Positions 11,701 to 21,777 of a DNA stretch of 64,000 bases are shown in pieces. The notes beneath the pieces were generated by a model. It did not search any database. It worked only from the letters and a program-made list of their open reading frames with translations, and was not told where the DNA came from. Origin of the DNA: Acrasis kona. Its lineage: Eukaryota; Heterolobosea; Eutetramitea; Acrasida; Acrasidae. The DNA is taken from the NCBI GenBank assembly GCA_026419775.2, contig JAOPGA020001102.1, forward strand, positions 1-64,000. Direction: 5' to 3'. The translations under genes and the position numbers were made by a program. How positions within the stretch are numbered: position 1 is the first letter of the stretch; each line of letters opens with the position of its first letter.

Positions 11701-11962
11701 GTGTAGCGATCCAAGGTAATGGTGTTGGTAGTTTACTCCACCAATGAGTAGCTCTCTGGTCCAATAGTTTACCATCCCTATCAACGGGATTGATGAAAGG
11801 GGGTACTTTGTGTGCATCAGGGTGGATGTAAATGTCTAATCTCAATTTCAACTGAGCCCACTATTGTATGGTTAGTTTTCAGCATGAATGTAAACATACT
11901 AGTCTGCTCAAGAACGTTGTCGAGTTGATGGGAACAGGCACGGGTTCCTTGCCAGTCGTCAT
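8723..11962 (-). CDS. CYP74-like cytochrome P450 / lipoxygenase fusion, membrane-anchored
   Basis: Two exons: 11962-11900 (starts MTTGKEPVPV) and 11851-8723, separated by a 48-nt intron (GTATGT...CTAAC...CAG). The protein has 1063 residues; positions below are counted from the first residue of exon 2. Residues 45-105 hold two or three hydrophobic segments. Residues about 170-530 are P450-like: K-helix ExxR as ETAR (E432-R435), ANRDPEVFHEP (473-483), and a heme-Cys region RNTHCDIKDF with C508. The N..C..KD pattern is that of CYP74 enzymes (allene oxide synthase, hydroperoxide lyase), not the usual FxxGxxxCxG. Residues about 610-1042 are lipoxygenase-like: HLMVTH (H771, H776) matching the HxxxxH iron motif, SAKH (H936), and a C-terminal Ile (SVSI). 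The fourth iron ligand position, H936+4, is Gly. By family the enzyme should make and rearrange fatty-acid hydroperoxides. The fusion itself is inferred from one open exon. Confidence 0.8.
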
Positions 11963-12604
11963 TTTTTTGTTCTTTTAAACTATTAAAACTCTGCTTGGAT
12001 TTTTAATGTTTAGTGGAATATGAAACGACGTTGATGTCGATCGATAGCTATATTTGTTGATCGCTTAATCTTTGAAGCGACGTTATATCACCTTTTTAGT
12101 GGTCAATGTGAAAATCCTCCTGATATTCATTGGCGTCAACAAAACACCAATAGGCAATTTTTTAGATGAGGGTATAACTCAAATTCATGGAAAACAGATT
12201 ATTACGAAAATATGAGAATAGGTGACGATACTTTGGACCTTTCAGAGCAATTGTCATGACGACACTCAAGTTGTTGAACGCTCGATCTAATCGTGCAACA
12301 ATCAAGTGAATCATGCCAAGCTGTATTTCACTGTGATCTGGAGACTTTCCGCCATCCAAAGTTTTTTTTGGGGATCTGATATTAAACGTGTGTCAGACAT
12401 CCAATGTCAAGACCAAGTCCATGGTTGTTTTGATCAAAACAACAATTGAAGTCAGTTTATTTTATAAAAATTAAAAGTTTAAATTTTATTTGTCGGTGAT
12501 CCTATTTGTCGGTTATAACGCTGCTGTATATTAAACAATTTGTAGTAATACATTATAATGTGTGAGTTAATTCCTGAATTATTGTAAAAATCAACGAGAC
12601 TTCC
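11963..12604. other. Intergenic region between divergent genes
   Basis: About 640 bp between the start of the P450/lipoxygenase fusion (minus strand) and the start of the GH127 gene (plus strand). It must carry both promoters. It is AT-rich with short T and A runs. I see no gene, RNA or repeat in it. A 65-codon frame at 12162-12359 on the minus strand has no family resemblance. Confidence 0.5.
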
Positions 12605-14801
12605 ATGAGATCAGCGTTCGCGTGTTTATTTTTCGTTGGCCTTTGTTTGGTAACTGGTTTAGTACCACCAGAATTTGAAACTTTGCCTGTTGGGGCTGTA
12701 ATACCAGAGGGATGGCTAAGAGATCAAGTATTTGTGCAAGCTAACGGGTAACCTGATACTACTTCAGTAAATAACAATCATAGATACTCAAGAAATATTG
12801 ACGTAGACTGGCCCGACGTTGCCTCATCTGGATGGCTCGGAGGGTGGGCTGAGGGTTGGGAACGCTTTCCCTACTACTTGGACGGATTAGTAGGTCTAGC
12901 AGTACAAACCAATGATTCAGAACTCTTACACAAGCTCCACACAGTAAGACAAGCTTAAATTAGGCGATTATAAAAATAGCACGTCGAATACATTCTATCG
13001 CATCAAACCACAGAAGGGTGGCTAGGTCCCGTTAAAGGAAGGGGAAACTTCGGTCGAGGATATTTTCCGGAATATGATTTTTGGCCTCAATTTTGCATTC
13101 TCAAATCAATGATCCAGTATGCAGAAGCATTTCCGGAGGATTCAAGATTAGAACCTGCCATCAAAAAAAGTCTTCAAATCATTAGTAAGAGACTGGACGT
13201 TCATGGACTAGAGCATTATGATTGGGCTCGACACCGATGGGGAGATGCCTTACTAGTAGTACAATGGTATTATGACCGTCACGACGAAGAGTGGCTGTTG
13301 GACCTTGCAAATAAAGTAACACGAATACATGATCGAAACTAAACATTGGTAGTTACAAAAACAAGGATATGATTGGGTGGATCACTTCCACAACTTCAAG
13401 TGGCATGAAAGAGTACCAAACATGTCAGTGTGTCATCAACCTTGTCATGGGGTCAACAATGGTCAATCTATCAAGATCGGGTCACTCTTGTGGAGAATAC
13501 ATAACCAAACATCATACTTGTACGTAATCACTTTTATTATTAATTTAATCGCGATAGGGACAATCCAAAGGAGGCCATGTATAATCTGGATAAGTACCAT
13601 GGCATGCCATCAGGCATATTCTCGAATGATGAATTATACGCTGGACTTGGTCCTAGACAAGGCGCAGAATTGTGCACCGTCGTAGAGTACATGTTCTCAC
13701 TTGAAGTAAGTGCTGCCATCAGCGGTGACAAGTACGGAAGTTTGTTTGGAGATCGAATCGAAAAATGTAAATACCATTCGTTTTTGACACTTCTCTAATA
13801 CATTACAGTGGCCTTTAATGCTCTACCTTCCACGTTTGATCCATCCATGAATTATCATCAATATGTCCAACAGGTCAACCAAGTGGCTTGTAAAGTGGCG
13901 CCAAAGATCTTATGGTCCAACATTGGAAATCATGGTAAGTCACTCCAATTCAAATCTTTTACTTACACTCATAGCTAATCTATATGGTAAAGCACCTCAC
14001 TTTGGATGTTGCACCGCCAACTACCATCAAGGATGGCCAAAATTTGTAAAACACGTTTGGATGAGGAAACAGCAAAGGGTTGTGGTAGTTCTTTACGCTC
14101 CCTCTTCATACGCAACCATCATAGACGGCGTCAAAGTGAACTTTAAAATGACCACTGATTACCCATTCATTGATGGAAAGGTTTTCATTCAAGTAACCAG
14201 CGAAAAGAACATCCCGATAGAAGTCATGTTACGTATACCGGAATGGACTGATGGTGCAACCGTCACTGTCAATCAAGACGCTCCTGTTCCTGCCAAAAGT
14301 AATTCTTATCATTCTGTTAAATTAAACACAAACTCTCGTATTGTTCTGGATATTCCACTAACCATAAGAATTCAAGAGCATGAATATAAAAATTCTATAA
14401 GCATCCATAGAGGTCCATTGTTGTTCTCCCTTGGTTTACAATATGCTAAAAAAAGAATAGATAATTGTAAAAAGGGCGAGTGTGATGATGAGTTTGATTT
14501 TGAAATCACCACACCCCAGCCATGGAACTATGCACTTGCTATTAACAAAAATAATTTGCAAGAATCCATAAAGTTCTTCACAAAGAGCATTGATAAGATT
14601 CCATTCAGCCACAAGAGCATACCAGTGTTTGGAGTTGTTAAAGGAAAGAAGATCAAGTCATGGGTAATCGACACAGAATTACAAACCACAGCCGTAATGC
14701 CACAGAGTCCAGTCCAAAGCGACGAACAAGATGAGGAGTTAACTTTAGTACCTTTTGGAAGCACAAATGCAAGAATAGCAATGTTCCCAGTTCTAGAATA
14801 A
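12605..14801 (+). CDS. Secreted GH127 (DUF1680) beta-L-arabinofuranosidase-like glycoside hydrolase
   Basis: Seven exons: 12605-12747, 12784-12943, 12980-13315, 13353-13519, 13558-13766, 13809-13934, 13975-14801. All introns are 36-42 nt GT-AG and all phases close, giving 655 residues, as in bacterial GH127. The N-terminus is a signal peptide (MRSAFACLFFVGLCLVTGL). Family blocks in order: GWLRDQVFVQANG, GWAEGWERFPYYLDGL, FSNDELYAGLGP, then GAELCTVVEYMFSLE and FGCCTANYHQGWPKF. In GH127 the Glu and Cys of ELC plus the paired Cys of CC bind zinc, one of that pair is the nucleophile, and the upstream Glu (here in NDE) is the acid/base; all are present. A C-terminal beta-sandwich follows (residues about 400-655). 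It probably trims arabinose- or galactose-type sugars from plant or bacterial food outside the cell or in food vacuoles. The exact substrate cannot be read from sequence. Confidence 0.9.
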
Positions 14802-14844
14802 AAATAATAATTTAACAGTTAGTGATGTGTAGTTTCTTTTATTA

Positions 14845-16284
14845 TTACAATGATTCAAGCTCAGACAGCGTGTTATGAAAGTAGTCAACAATCAACGATG
14901 GATCAGGTAACACACTTTGATAACTACTAATGCACAATTTAACTTGCTGATTATAACTCAGCACAGATATAATCGTACCCATACTTCCAATTGGTGCAAC
15001 CATAAAATTTACTTGTTCAATCATGTGACCCAGGATATGAATACGGAATTGAGGACCAACAACATTAGAAAGAGCAATACTTGTCCTATCAGCAACAGTC
15101 CAGAAACAAAATCTAAATATAGGGGTGGGAATAAACCCAAACACAAAAGAAACACATTTTGTCAAGATGGGCATAACAGATTTTTTTAAAGTATTTGTTT
15201 CTTTAACGGTCCATTCTAATCTCTGCAATTCGTTGCTAAAACTCAACGGCATCTCCAACATTAAAGTACCAAAGTTGTTCCCAAGAAACTCTTCTTTTAA
15301 TCCTTCTTTTTTGATCTTGTTCATTAACTCTCTCATGTTCCTGAATGAGTGATCTCTGGTGTCGGCGAGGACAAGTGCACTAATGTCCAAATTAACACCA
15401 TTGGATAACTTGTGTTTGTCAACTCTTTTGCCATGCTCTAAAATGTATTTTCTTAATGATGCACTTAATGCGCTAATGATCACGTCATTGACTGTGACTC
15501 TTTGTTGGTTCGATGATAATCTTCTGCTAATATTTTTAATGTTTTCTAAAGGTACGCTGCTTCCCATGCATACTTTGTAATTTTGTTCTTTGTTGTCGCT
15601 GGCTCTTAAAGTGTGATTTGGCTCTGGCATGCTCACGAATAGTAAACAGATTGTTTTGATTGTGCTGAACAAGATCTCAAAGAAGGTTAATATTGGGTTT
15701 TTAGATGAAGTGGGTTGCGTTTGTTTTGCTGTTAGTGTTGTGGTTTGATCGTGCTCGGGTTCGTCACATGCTTCACAAATGTGTAATAACGTACAAGCAG
15801 ACCCTACTCCGTCCGCGACACAGTGATTCAATCGAAACAAGAGTAGGGTTTTATTGTTGGAAAAATAATGGAGCTTCATTTTCCATAGTTGCGATGAAGG
15901 ATGCATTGCCTTGTTCATCTCCTGCTCTACAACTTGGTTTGCACAAGCTTCGCTCAAAGGTCTGTCAATATGTACGGAGGTGATATGAGATTCAAAGTCA
16001 AACTTGTTGCTGTCGTCATAATAAGGCCACCCATACCATGTTGTCTTGATTACAGATCGAAAAGGCAGTATATGATTGAGTTTCTTTCGTACATGATGGA
16101 TCAACTTGTCACGTGGTAGTAGACTGTCAAAAATGAGGCTTGCTGTGATATGATATGTATGATTGCTGTCCATCCTAAAAAGTACTGCAGATGAAGGACT
16201 CAGATGATGCGAAAACCACCCTGCACGCCATATGACTATTGTGGTGATCAGTACGATGGCAATGGCAATGAAGATGGTAAACAT
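14845..16284 (-). CDS. WS/DGAT-type O-acyltransferase
   Basis: 479 residues, single exon. An N-terminal membrane anchor (residues 1-20, FTIFIAIAIVLITTIVIW) is followed by a condensation-domain fold. The active-site motif reads NHCVADG at 153-159, so the first His of the HHxxxDG motif is Asn while the catalytic second His (154), Asp and Gly are kept. The C-terminal DUF1298-like half has ALSNVVGPQF and the NFMVAPIGSMG strand typical of wax-ester synthase/diacylglycerol acyltransferases of the plant WSD1 and bacterial type. Likely activity is transfer of a fatty acyl group from acyl-CoA to an alcohol or diacylglycerol at the ER. It converges on the GH127 gene with 43 bp between stops. Confidence 0.82.
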   Translation of the reverse strand: MFTIFIAIAIVLITTIVIWRAGWFSHHLSPSSAVLFRMDSNHTYHITASLIFDSLLPRDKLIHHVRKKLNHILPFRSVIKTTWYGWPYYDDSNKFDFESHITSVHIDRPLSEACANQVVEQEMNKAMHPSSQLWKMKLHYFSNNKTLLLFRLNHCVADGVGSACTLLHICEACDEPEHDQTTTLTAKQTQPTSSKNPILTFFEILFSTIKTICLLFVSMPEPNHTLRASDNKEQNYKVCMGSSVPLENIKNISRRLSSNQQRVTVNDVIISALSASLRKYILEHGKRVDKHKLSNGVNLDISALVLADTRDHSFRNMRELMNKIKKEGLKEEFLGNNFGTLMLEMPLSFSNELQRLEWTVKETNTLKKSVMPILTKCVSFVFGFIPTPIFRFCFWTVADRTSIALSNVVGPQFRIHILGHMIEQVNFMVAPIGSMGTIISVLSYNQQVKLCISSYQSVLPDPSLIVDYFHNTLSELESL

Positions 16285-16372
16285 TATTTTGTTGTTTTAT
16301 CCGCCATTGTATTTATAAAGAACAACAAACCAAATATAAAAAATTGACACAAATAAACTTCAACAAAGTATT

Positions 16373-17635
16373 TTAATTAGTGTAGCTCTCATAAATGGTT
16401 CTTCCCTTGCATGTGTACTTTTCGTCAGCTAAAATGTCCTTTGCTATTTCGCTGTCATCTGGTAGAGGTGAAGCCAAAGTCTTCTCAACGGCCTCATCGA
16501 CTTCCTTCTTAACATCTTGGTCCAAAGCCTTGAGCTCATCTTCGGTGACTAGGCCTGCAGATACGATTCTGTCCTTGAAACGAATGATGGGGTCGCGATG
16601 TTTACGAACCTCTTGAATTTCATCCTTGCTTCTGTATGTAACACCTGGGTCACTCATGGAGTGTCCATAGTATCTGTATGTTTCCATCTCCATGACGAGA
16701 GGTCCATTCTTGATGGCGTGCTCCTTTGCCCATCTGCAAGCATCAATGACTGCGAAAATGTCCATAGCATCAACGCGGATACCAGGAATGTAGTCACCTC
16801 TCTTGTAGTACTCGGTGCTTCCGCTGCTGCGTTGAACACTGGTGCCCATACCATACTTGTTGTTCTCACACACAAAGATGGATGGAAGGTTCCAAAGCTT
16901 GGCCATGTTGAAGGCTTCGAATACTTGACCTTGGTTGGCAGCACCATCTCCATAGCAAGAGAAGGAAACATTCTTCAAATCAGTCTTGTTGACTACTTTG
17001 GCGTAGTATTGTAGAGCAAAGGCAAGACCAGCACCAACTGGTACTTGGGCACCGACGATACCGTTACCTCCGTAGAAGTTTGATTCGGCAAGGTACATGT
17101 GCATGCTACCTCCCTTACCCTTTGAGCAACCATTGGCGCGACCGATGAGTTCACCCATTGTTGATTCTGTGGAACCACCACGACATAGTTGGTATCCGTG
17201 GTCTCTGTAGGCAGTGATGATGGCATCTTGACGTGTGATGGCCTTTTCCATACCGACGCAGATGGCTTCTTGACCAGAGTATAAGTGGCAGAATCCGCGA
17301 ATGTTTCTTTGCTTGTATTGTTGGTCACTTACTAACTCAAAACGACGGATAAGACTCATCATCCTGTAGAGGTCTAGGCATTCTTGTTTGTTAAGTGCAA
17401 CCTCACCACTTGGTTGTCCAAGCTCACCCTGGTAGTTGTGTGGAACATGGAAGGCATAAGCCTTCTTGGAGTCAATCGCGAAAGTGTGGGCTCCGTCGCC
17501 TGTGCTCTTTTTGGCATAGGATCTCTGAAAAATTGGTAAAATATCGATTTATAGTGCAAGTAATACCTGCAATGCGATTTGTTGTCCGAATGTTCTTGCT
17601 CCAAGAGAACGCAACGTATTCACTGACTTGAGCAT
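16373..17635 (-). CDS. PDHA1: Pyruvate dehydrogenase E1 component, alpha subunit
   Basis: Two exons: 17635-17567 and 17524-16373, with a 42-nt intron (GTATTA...TTTTTCAG). 406 residues. The first exon encodes a mitochondrial presequence (MLKSVNTLRSLGARTFGQQ), cleaved before or near RSYAKKS. The mature part has the alpha-subunit landmarks: FELVSDQQYKQRNIRGFCH, YSGQEAICVG, the thiamine-diphosphate motif GDGAANQGQVFEAFNMA ending in CENN, and the phosphorylation-loop block YYGHSMSDPG. It partners with a beta subunit that is not in this window, and decarboxylates pyruvate for the mitochondrial PDH complex. Confidence 0.96.
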
Positions 17636-17884
17636 TTCCGTTGGTTGGTGAGAAATTGCAGTTGAGTTTGAAATTACAAAGTAGCGGAGTTTGTACAAAC
17701 TCTGTTTATGTAATAACACAGGAACTCGTTAACTAAGGCATATGATGGCATGAGGCTGTAGTCTTCAATCATGTGTTGGTGCTTTTGCAATATTATGTTC
17801 AAAATGAGATTAATTAAAATGATGAATGGAATATAACATGGTTCTTTATTTATTATGAATATGGGTGAAGCTATTTCATTCGTT

Positions 17885-18154
17885 TCATCCTGATTTAAAA
17901 AGTAGGACAGCAATTTGCCCAAGGTAGAAGTAGATGAAGTGTTTTGTTTCATGCGTAACGTATGAGCCGAAGTTTCTTCCGACCACAACGTGCCAGGTTG
18001 GATTATATTTCCTATCAAACTCCTTCTTGATGTATGCTGCAATGTCCTTTTCAATACTAAATTTGTCAAGAGCCTGTTGCGCAACTAATATAGCGTCGTT
18101 CTGTACCTCCTCTGGCATGTCTGCATTCTTCACGACAGCCTTACGGTCACTCAT
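17885..18154 (-). CDS. DYNLL1: Dynein light chain LC8 (DYNLL)
   Basis: 89 residues, the exact family length, in one exon. It starts [16 protein letters not shown] and keeps the whole LC8 core: [32 protein letters not shown], and [17 protein letters not shown], with the target-binding groove residues intact. LC8 is a homodimeric hub in dynein motors, axonemal radial spokes and many other complexes. Only 47 bp separate its ATG from the stop of the upstream same-strand gene, so its promoter is either tiny or inside that gene. Confidence 0.97.
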   Translation of the reverse strand: MSDRKAVVKNADMPEEVQNDAILVAQQALDKFSIEKDIAAYIKKEFDRKYNPTWHVVVGRNFGSYVTHETKHFIYFYLGQIAVLLFKSG

Positions 18155-18201
18155 CCTGTTCCGATAAAATTAATTTGATTACAACAAAACTATCTTTATT
18201 T

Positions 18202-20643
18202 TTACAAGGATATTATTTGGCACAAACCATTAACGAACAATCTGGTGTTCTTGAACCTATTATGCGTGTCGCTCATCAGGATTTCCAAGTCAGAGATAAT
18301 AAAGTTAAATAGGTCGGGTTCGACCGCCGTATTTGATTCCAACCTTTTACCAACCGCATCAATGGCACTTTGCGAAAGGTTAATGAAATCTGACTTTTGA
18401 CAATATTTATCAAAGATTTTTTGGGCAACGCTCTTTCTCTCTTGAGGATCGACTATCCTCTTGTATTCCACAATGTCCTTCCACATGCTTAAATTCTCAG
18501 TACTTCTTTCGTTGGCAATGAATGCTTCAAACAATGGGCCCAACACCAAAGACTCATTCAAAGAATCAGTCACGTTCCACAAAGTGGACGTGGTCTTGCA
18601 CACCTTTAATTTGAAGTGCAAAGAATCACGAAGTTCGCGTGCACTGGCATCAGAGGGATCAAGTTCTAGAACGGTTTGTAATTGTGTCAAGGCTGCCAAA
18701 TAATCCTTCTTGGAGTAATTTTCCATTGCGGAGCTGTAGGTATCTTTTGTCTTTAAACGGATTTCATCTTGCTCATCTAAAATCTCGTAAGCGTGAACTC
18801 TTTGGTTGGAGTTGTTAACAGTCAAGTAACCTAAGTTGACCGCAAACTTTTCACAACTCTTTTTGATGGCTTCAAGCACTGGCTTGGACACTACAATTTT
18901 TCTTGAGTACTTTCTACCGTCGTCTGCAACAGATTTTAGGGCATCGGTGTCGTCGGATATGATCGCTGGTAGTTGTGACTCGTTGTCACCAACCATGCAT
19001 ACAAAGACCTTTCCTGAATGGAGGGCTGTGTGGATGGGTACGTCGGCACCACGTGGGAAACGATGGATCATCACTGCCGCATTGTATGCCTTTTGTTCGT
19101 TTGTGAATAAAAGTATGAATCCATTCTTTTCGCAACGGTGTACAAAGCCGTCGTTCTGTTTCGCTGCACCTTTGGTATATTCGTAGAATTCGTTCATCAA
19201 ATTGTTTGCCTCTTCTGTCTTCGCAAGTAGTTTTTCGATGTGACCCATCTGCACAGTCATGTATGTAACTCTCACATTCTTGTTCTTTCGGTTGACTAGC
19301 CTCAAAAACTCTTTTGGTAGGTACTTGGAAAGCATTACGATCTTTCTCTGTGAAATCTCTCTTGCTAGCAAACTTCTGCGAAGTCTCAAGAAGAAGAACA
19401 AGAAGACCGAGAAAGCAACGGCCAACAACCAAACACAAACGCAAACTATGATGGGTATGAATTTCGTGAAGGAATTGCGGTATGATTGGAGGTAAATTTC
19501 CTTTGGTACGAATACTAAAGTCCAGGTTCTATCGGAGAAGCTCACGGTAGCATTTCTATGGAAGTTTAAATTCATATCCTGTCTTTGTTGCGCGTCTGAA
19601 TAGTTCTTTAAGACTGCCATCGCGTCTCCAGTGAACTGCTCTGTACTATACATGAACTTCCCGTTGTCATAAATGCTAACGATTGAATTTTGTAGCACAC
19701 TTCCTTCTATTGTGTTCTGTACTAGTACACTATTCTGAAAGACGATACTGACCATTCCGAGAATAATGTTTGTGTTCCTTACGAAGACTGGAGAATATAA
19801 CACACTTCCTTGTAAGGCTGGAATGTTACCGGCGGCAGAAAGTTGTTCTGTGGCCGACACTGTTCCTGAAGTTATCGCTTTGTTGAGGGTATCTGTTCTC
19901 ACTGGGTCCGCGTATTGCTCGAAGCCTATAAGCGATCTTGATTGAGTCAATTCGGGCGCACAAAGTGTTGTTATGAAACTGTACGATTTGCCTGTACCAT
20001 CATAAGGGTAGTTTAAATTGTTTCTGTCTCTAGAAAAGATGGTAAGGTTGCTGAAAGTGCCGTAAAAGGTGGGGTCACGAGCCAATAGTACTGCGGGGAA
20101 CGAAGCTGCATTTTCAGGGACCACGTTTTCAAGGTAGTAAACTCTGGATATGTAGGGAGGAGTACCAGTGCCATTAGCACCCTTAACTTCGCTACTAGCA
20201 CTGCAGAATGGGACGAATTGGGACCTCTGTCTTACGGTGCCGTTTGTAACGGCAAATAGGGCAGTAAGGTCGCTCACACTTGTACCGGTTGATTTAATAG
20301 CAGTGCGTAGGGAGTCCGAACCTTTATCAACGACAGACGCTTGAAAGTCGTTTTTGGCCACCCCCATTTCATTCTCTCGCAATAAAAAGAATGCAACCAA
20401 CCCAGTAACAAGGCAAATTACGGAGAAGAACACCAACACTATGATAGGAATGGCATCTGTTTTTGATGGTTTATATAAAATTTCGGCGGCACTAATTTCT
20501 GTTGTAGACAAGTCGTCTGTCTCATTAGGGTTGCTTAGACTTTCGATGGCAATATCAGTGGCACCATCCCCGTGTAAATATTTAACCTCCTCTTGAGTGA
20601 GTGCCATAGTTTCTGAAAAATTGGAGTAATCAATGTCTAACAC
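18202..20643 (-). CDS. CHASE / degenerate nucleotide-cyclase / TPR / RGS receptor-like protein
   Basis: 813 residues, one exon. A cytosolic N-tail is followed by TM1 (about 65-88) and an extracytoplasmic region to about 390. This has a CHASE core, IGFEQYADPVRTDTLNKAITSG at 239-260, then LYSPVF. TM2 is at about 395-420. Residues about 435-620 resemble a class III adenylate/guanylate cyclase homology domain (IHTALHSGKVFVCMVGD, then IVVSKPVLEAIK). The catalytic metal-binding Asp strand is replaced by VTYMTVQMGHIE, so it is probably inactive or regulatory. One TPR-like pair lies at about 636-672 (YSSAMENYSKKDYLAALTQ). An RGS domain closes the protein at about 690-806 (LGPLFEAFIANERSTENLSMW, then KIFDKYCQKSDFINL). 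Inference: a sensor coupling an external ligand to G-alpha GTP hydrolysis. Confidence 0.8.
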   Translation of the reverse strand: MLDIDYSNFSETMALTQEEVKYLHGDGATDIAIESLSNPNETDDLSTTEISAAEILYKPSKTDAIPIIVLVFFSVICLVTGLVAFFLLRENEMGVAKNDFQASVVDKGSDSLRTAIKSTGTSVSDLTALFAVTNGTVRQRSQFVPFCSASSEVKGANGTGTPPYISRVYYLENVVPENAASFPAVLLARDPTFYGTFSNLTIFSRDRNNLNYPYDGTGKSYSFITTLCAPELTQSRSLIGFEQYADPVRTDTLNKAITSGTVSATEQLSAAGNIPALQGSVLYSPVFVRNTNIILGMVSIVFQNSVLVQNTIEGSVLQNSIVSIYDNGKFMYSTEQFTGDAMAVLKNYSDAQQRQDMNLNFHRNATVSFSDRTWTLVFVPKEIYLQSYRNSFTKFIPIIVCVCVWLLAVAFSVFLFFFLRLRRSLLAREISQRKIVMLSKYLPKEFLRLVNRKNKNVRVTYMTVQMGHIEKLLAKTEEANNLMNEFYEYTKGAAKQNDGFVHRCEKNGFILLFTNEQKAYNAAVMIHRFPRGADVPIHTALHSGKVFVCMVGDNESQLPAIISDDTDALKSVADDGRKYSRKIVVSKPVLEAIKKSCEKFAVNLGYLTVNNSNQRVHAYEILDEQDEIRLKTKDTYSSAMENYSKKDYLAALTQLQTVLELDPSDASARELRDSLHFKLKVCKTTSTLWNVTDSLNESLVLGPLFEAFIANERSTENLSMWKDIVEYKRIVDPQERKSVAQKIFDKYCQKSDFINLSQSAIDAVGKRLESNTAVEPDLFNFIISDLEILMSDTHNRFKNTRLFVNGLCQIISL

Positions 20644-21777
20644 ATGCTTGTCATTTTAGTCCTAAAAAAGCCGGGTTTACAAGCTAATTAAACCCTATTT
20701 GGACTATTTCGACATTCAGGGTGTACTTTCATTCACCCGACGATTAGTTAACATTTGGTATCCACATTAGCTAAGACCGACAAAAGAGTAACTGAAAGTG
20801 ATTATACTTCAATATCCCGCTTACAAACAGCAAAAATATCTATATTAGGCTCTTCATCTCTCAAACGTCCTCTCAAATTGTAGGCATGCGGAGGACATGT
20901 GATTTCACACAAATCTTATCTTGTAACTTCCATAATAAATGGGGACTGAATTCCTCAAAGGATCCTGTGTGAAGTCATTTATTAGAGCTGTGTTTATTAT
21001 AGGTTCAAGATAACGCTAACGATAGTGGAAATTTATTACATATCTAGTATTTTATTAGTGCTCGCCTATAAAGATGGTGTTAAAAAAGAATCAAAGAGCT
21101 TGTGCTCAAAACACAATATCATAGTTCTTCACTTCTTTGTAATGTTATCCAATGTGTTTTGTTGGCGAACAAAGGCAATTCATTAGATATAGAGGATACA
21201 AGGGAAAGTAAATTAGATATTATTGTAAAGAATCTAACGTTCTCGAACAGATGATTGATTATTTATTATTAATTATGATTTTCGCATTTTTTAATTAAAA
21301 AACTGACATCAAAGAATTTTTGATTGAGTTTGTATCTCCTTTTTCAATTGTAATAATATACAAATTTGTATTTAGAAGAGAGTTTTCTCAATTGGTTTGG
21401 AGCACTGAAAAGAGTTGTTCCGATGGTCGATATAGAAAGAGTAATAGACCAATCTGTATGTAATCTGAACGAATTTGGGATGAAGTTACAGCGTCACTAT
21501 TTGCTAATGTACACTAATTTGTTTATCAAGATTAAAGTTTTCGGTGAAAAGTCATCCGTAATAATAAAGTTCAAGTCAATTTTTAGGCCCAAACATTATT
21601 ACTTTTTAAAAGAGAGTTGTGAAGAAGTATGATTGTGGTCCTAAAAGCGGAACAAAGCTGGATATAAATGATATAGGATCTCTTGTTATGATGCACTCTT
21701 TTAGTTTTTTGGAACACAATTGGTCTTGAAATAAGACCTTTTTGGTGTCTGGGGAAGTATTAAAGCAAAATCGTTCA
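20644..21777. other. Intergenic region without recognisable gene
   Basis: About 1.1 kb, very AT-rich in its middle (21000-21370). It separates the divergent CHASE/RGS gene and the O-methyltransferase. An 88-codon frame at 21366-21632 has no ATG start and no family resemblance. I see no tRNA, repeat or element ends here. Confidence 0.4.

Noticed and set aside
8723-11962. Catalase-like allene oxide synthase fused to lipoxygenase, as in corals
   Set aside because: The N-terminal half has the P450 ExxR and heme-Cys pattern, not catalase motifs.
12162-12359. 65-codon minus-strand frame between the P450/lipoxygenase and GH127 genes
   Set aside because: No recognisable motif and no plausible exon partners; it lies in the shared promoter region.
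21366-21632. 88-codon frame upstream of the O-methyltransferase
   Set aside because: It has no ATG, an AT-driven composition and no motif.
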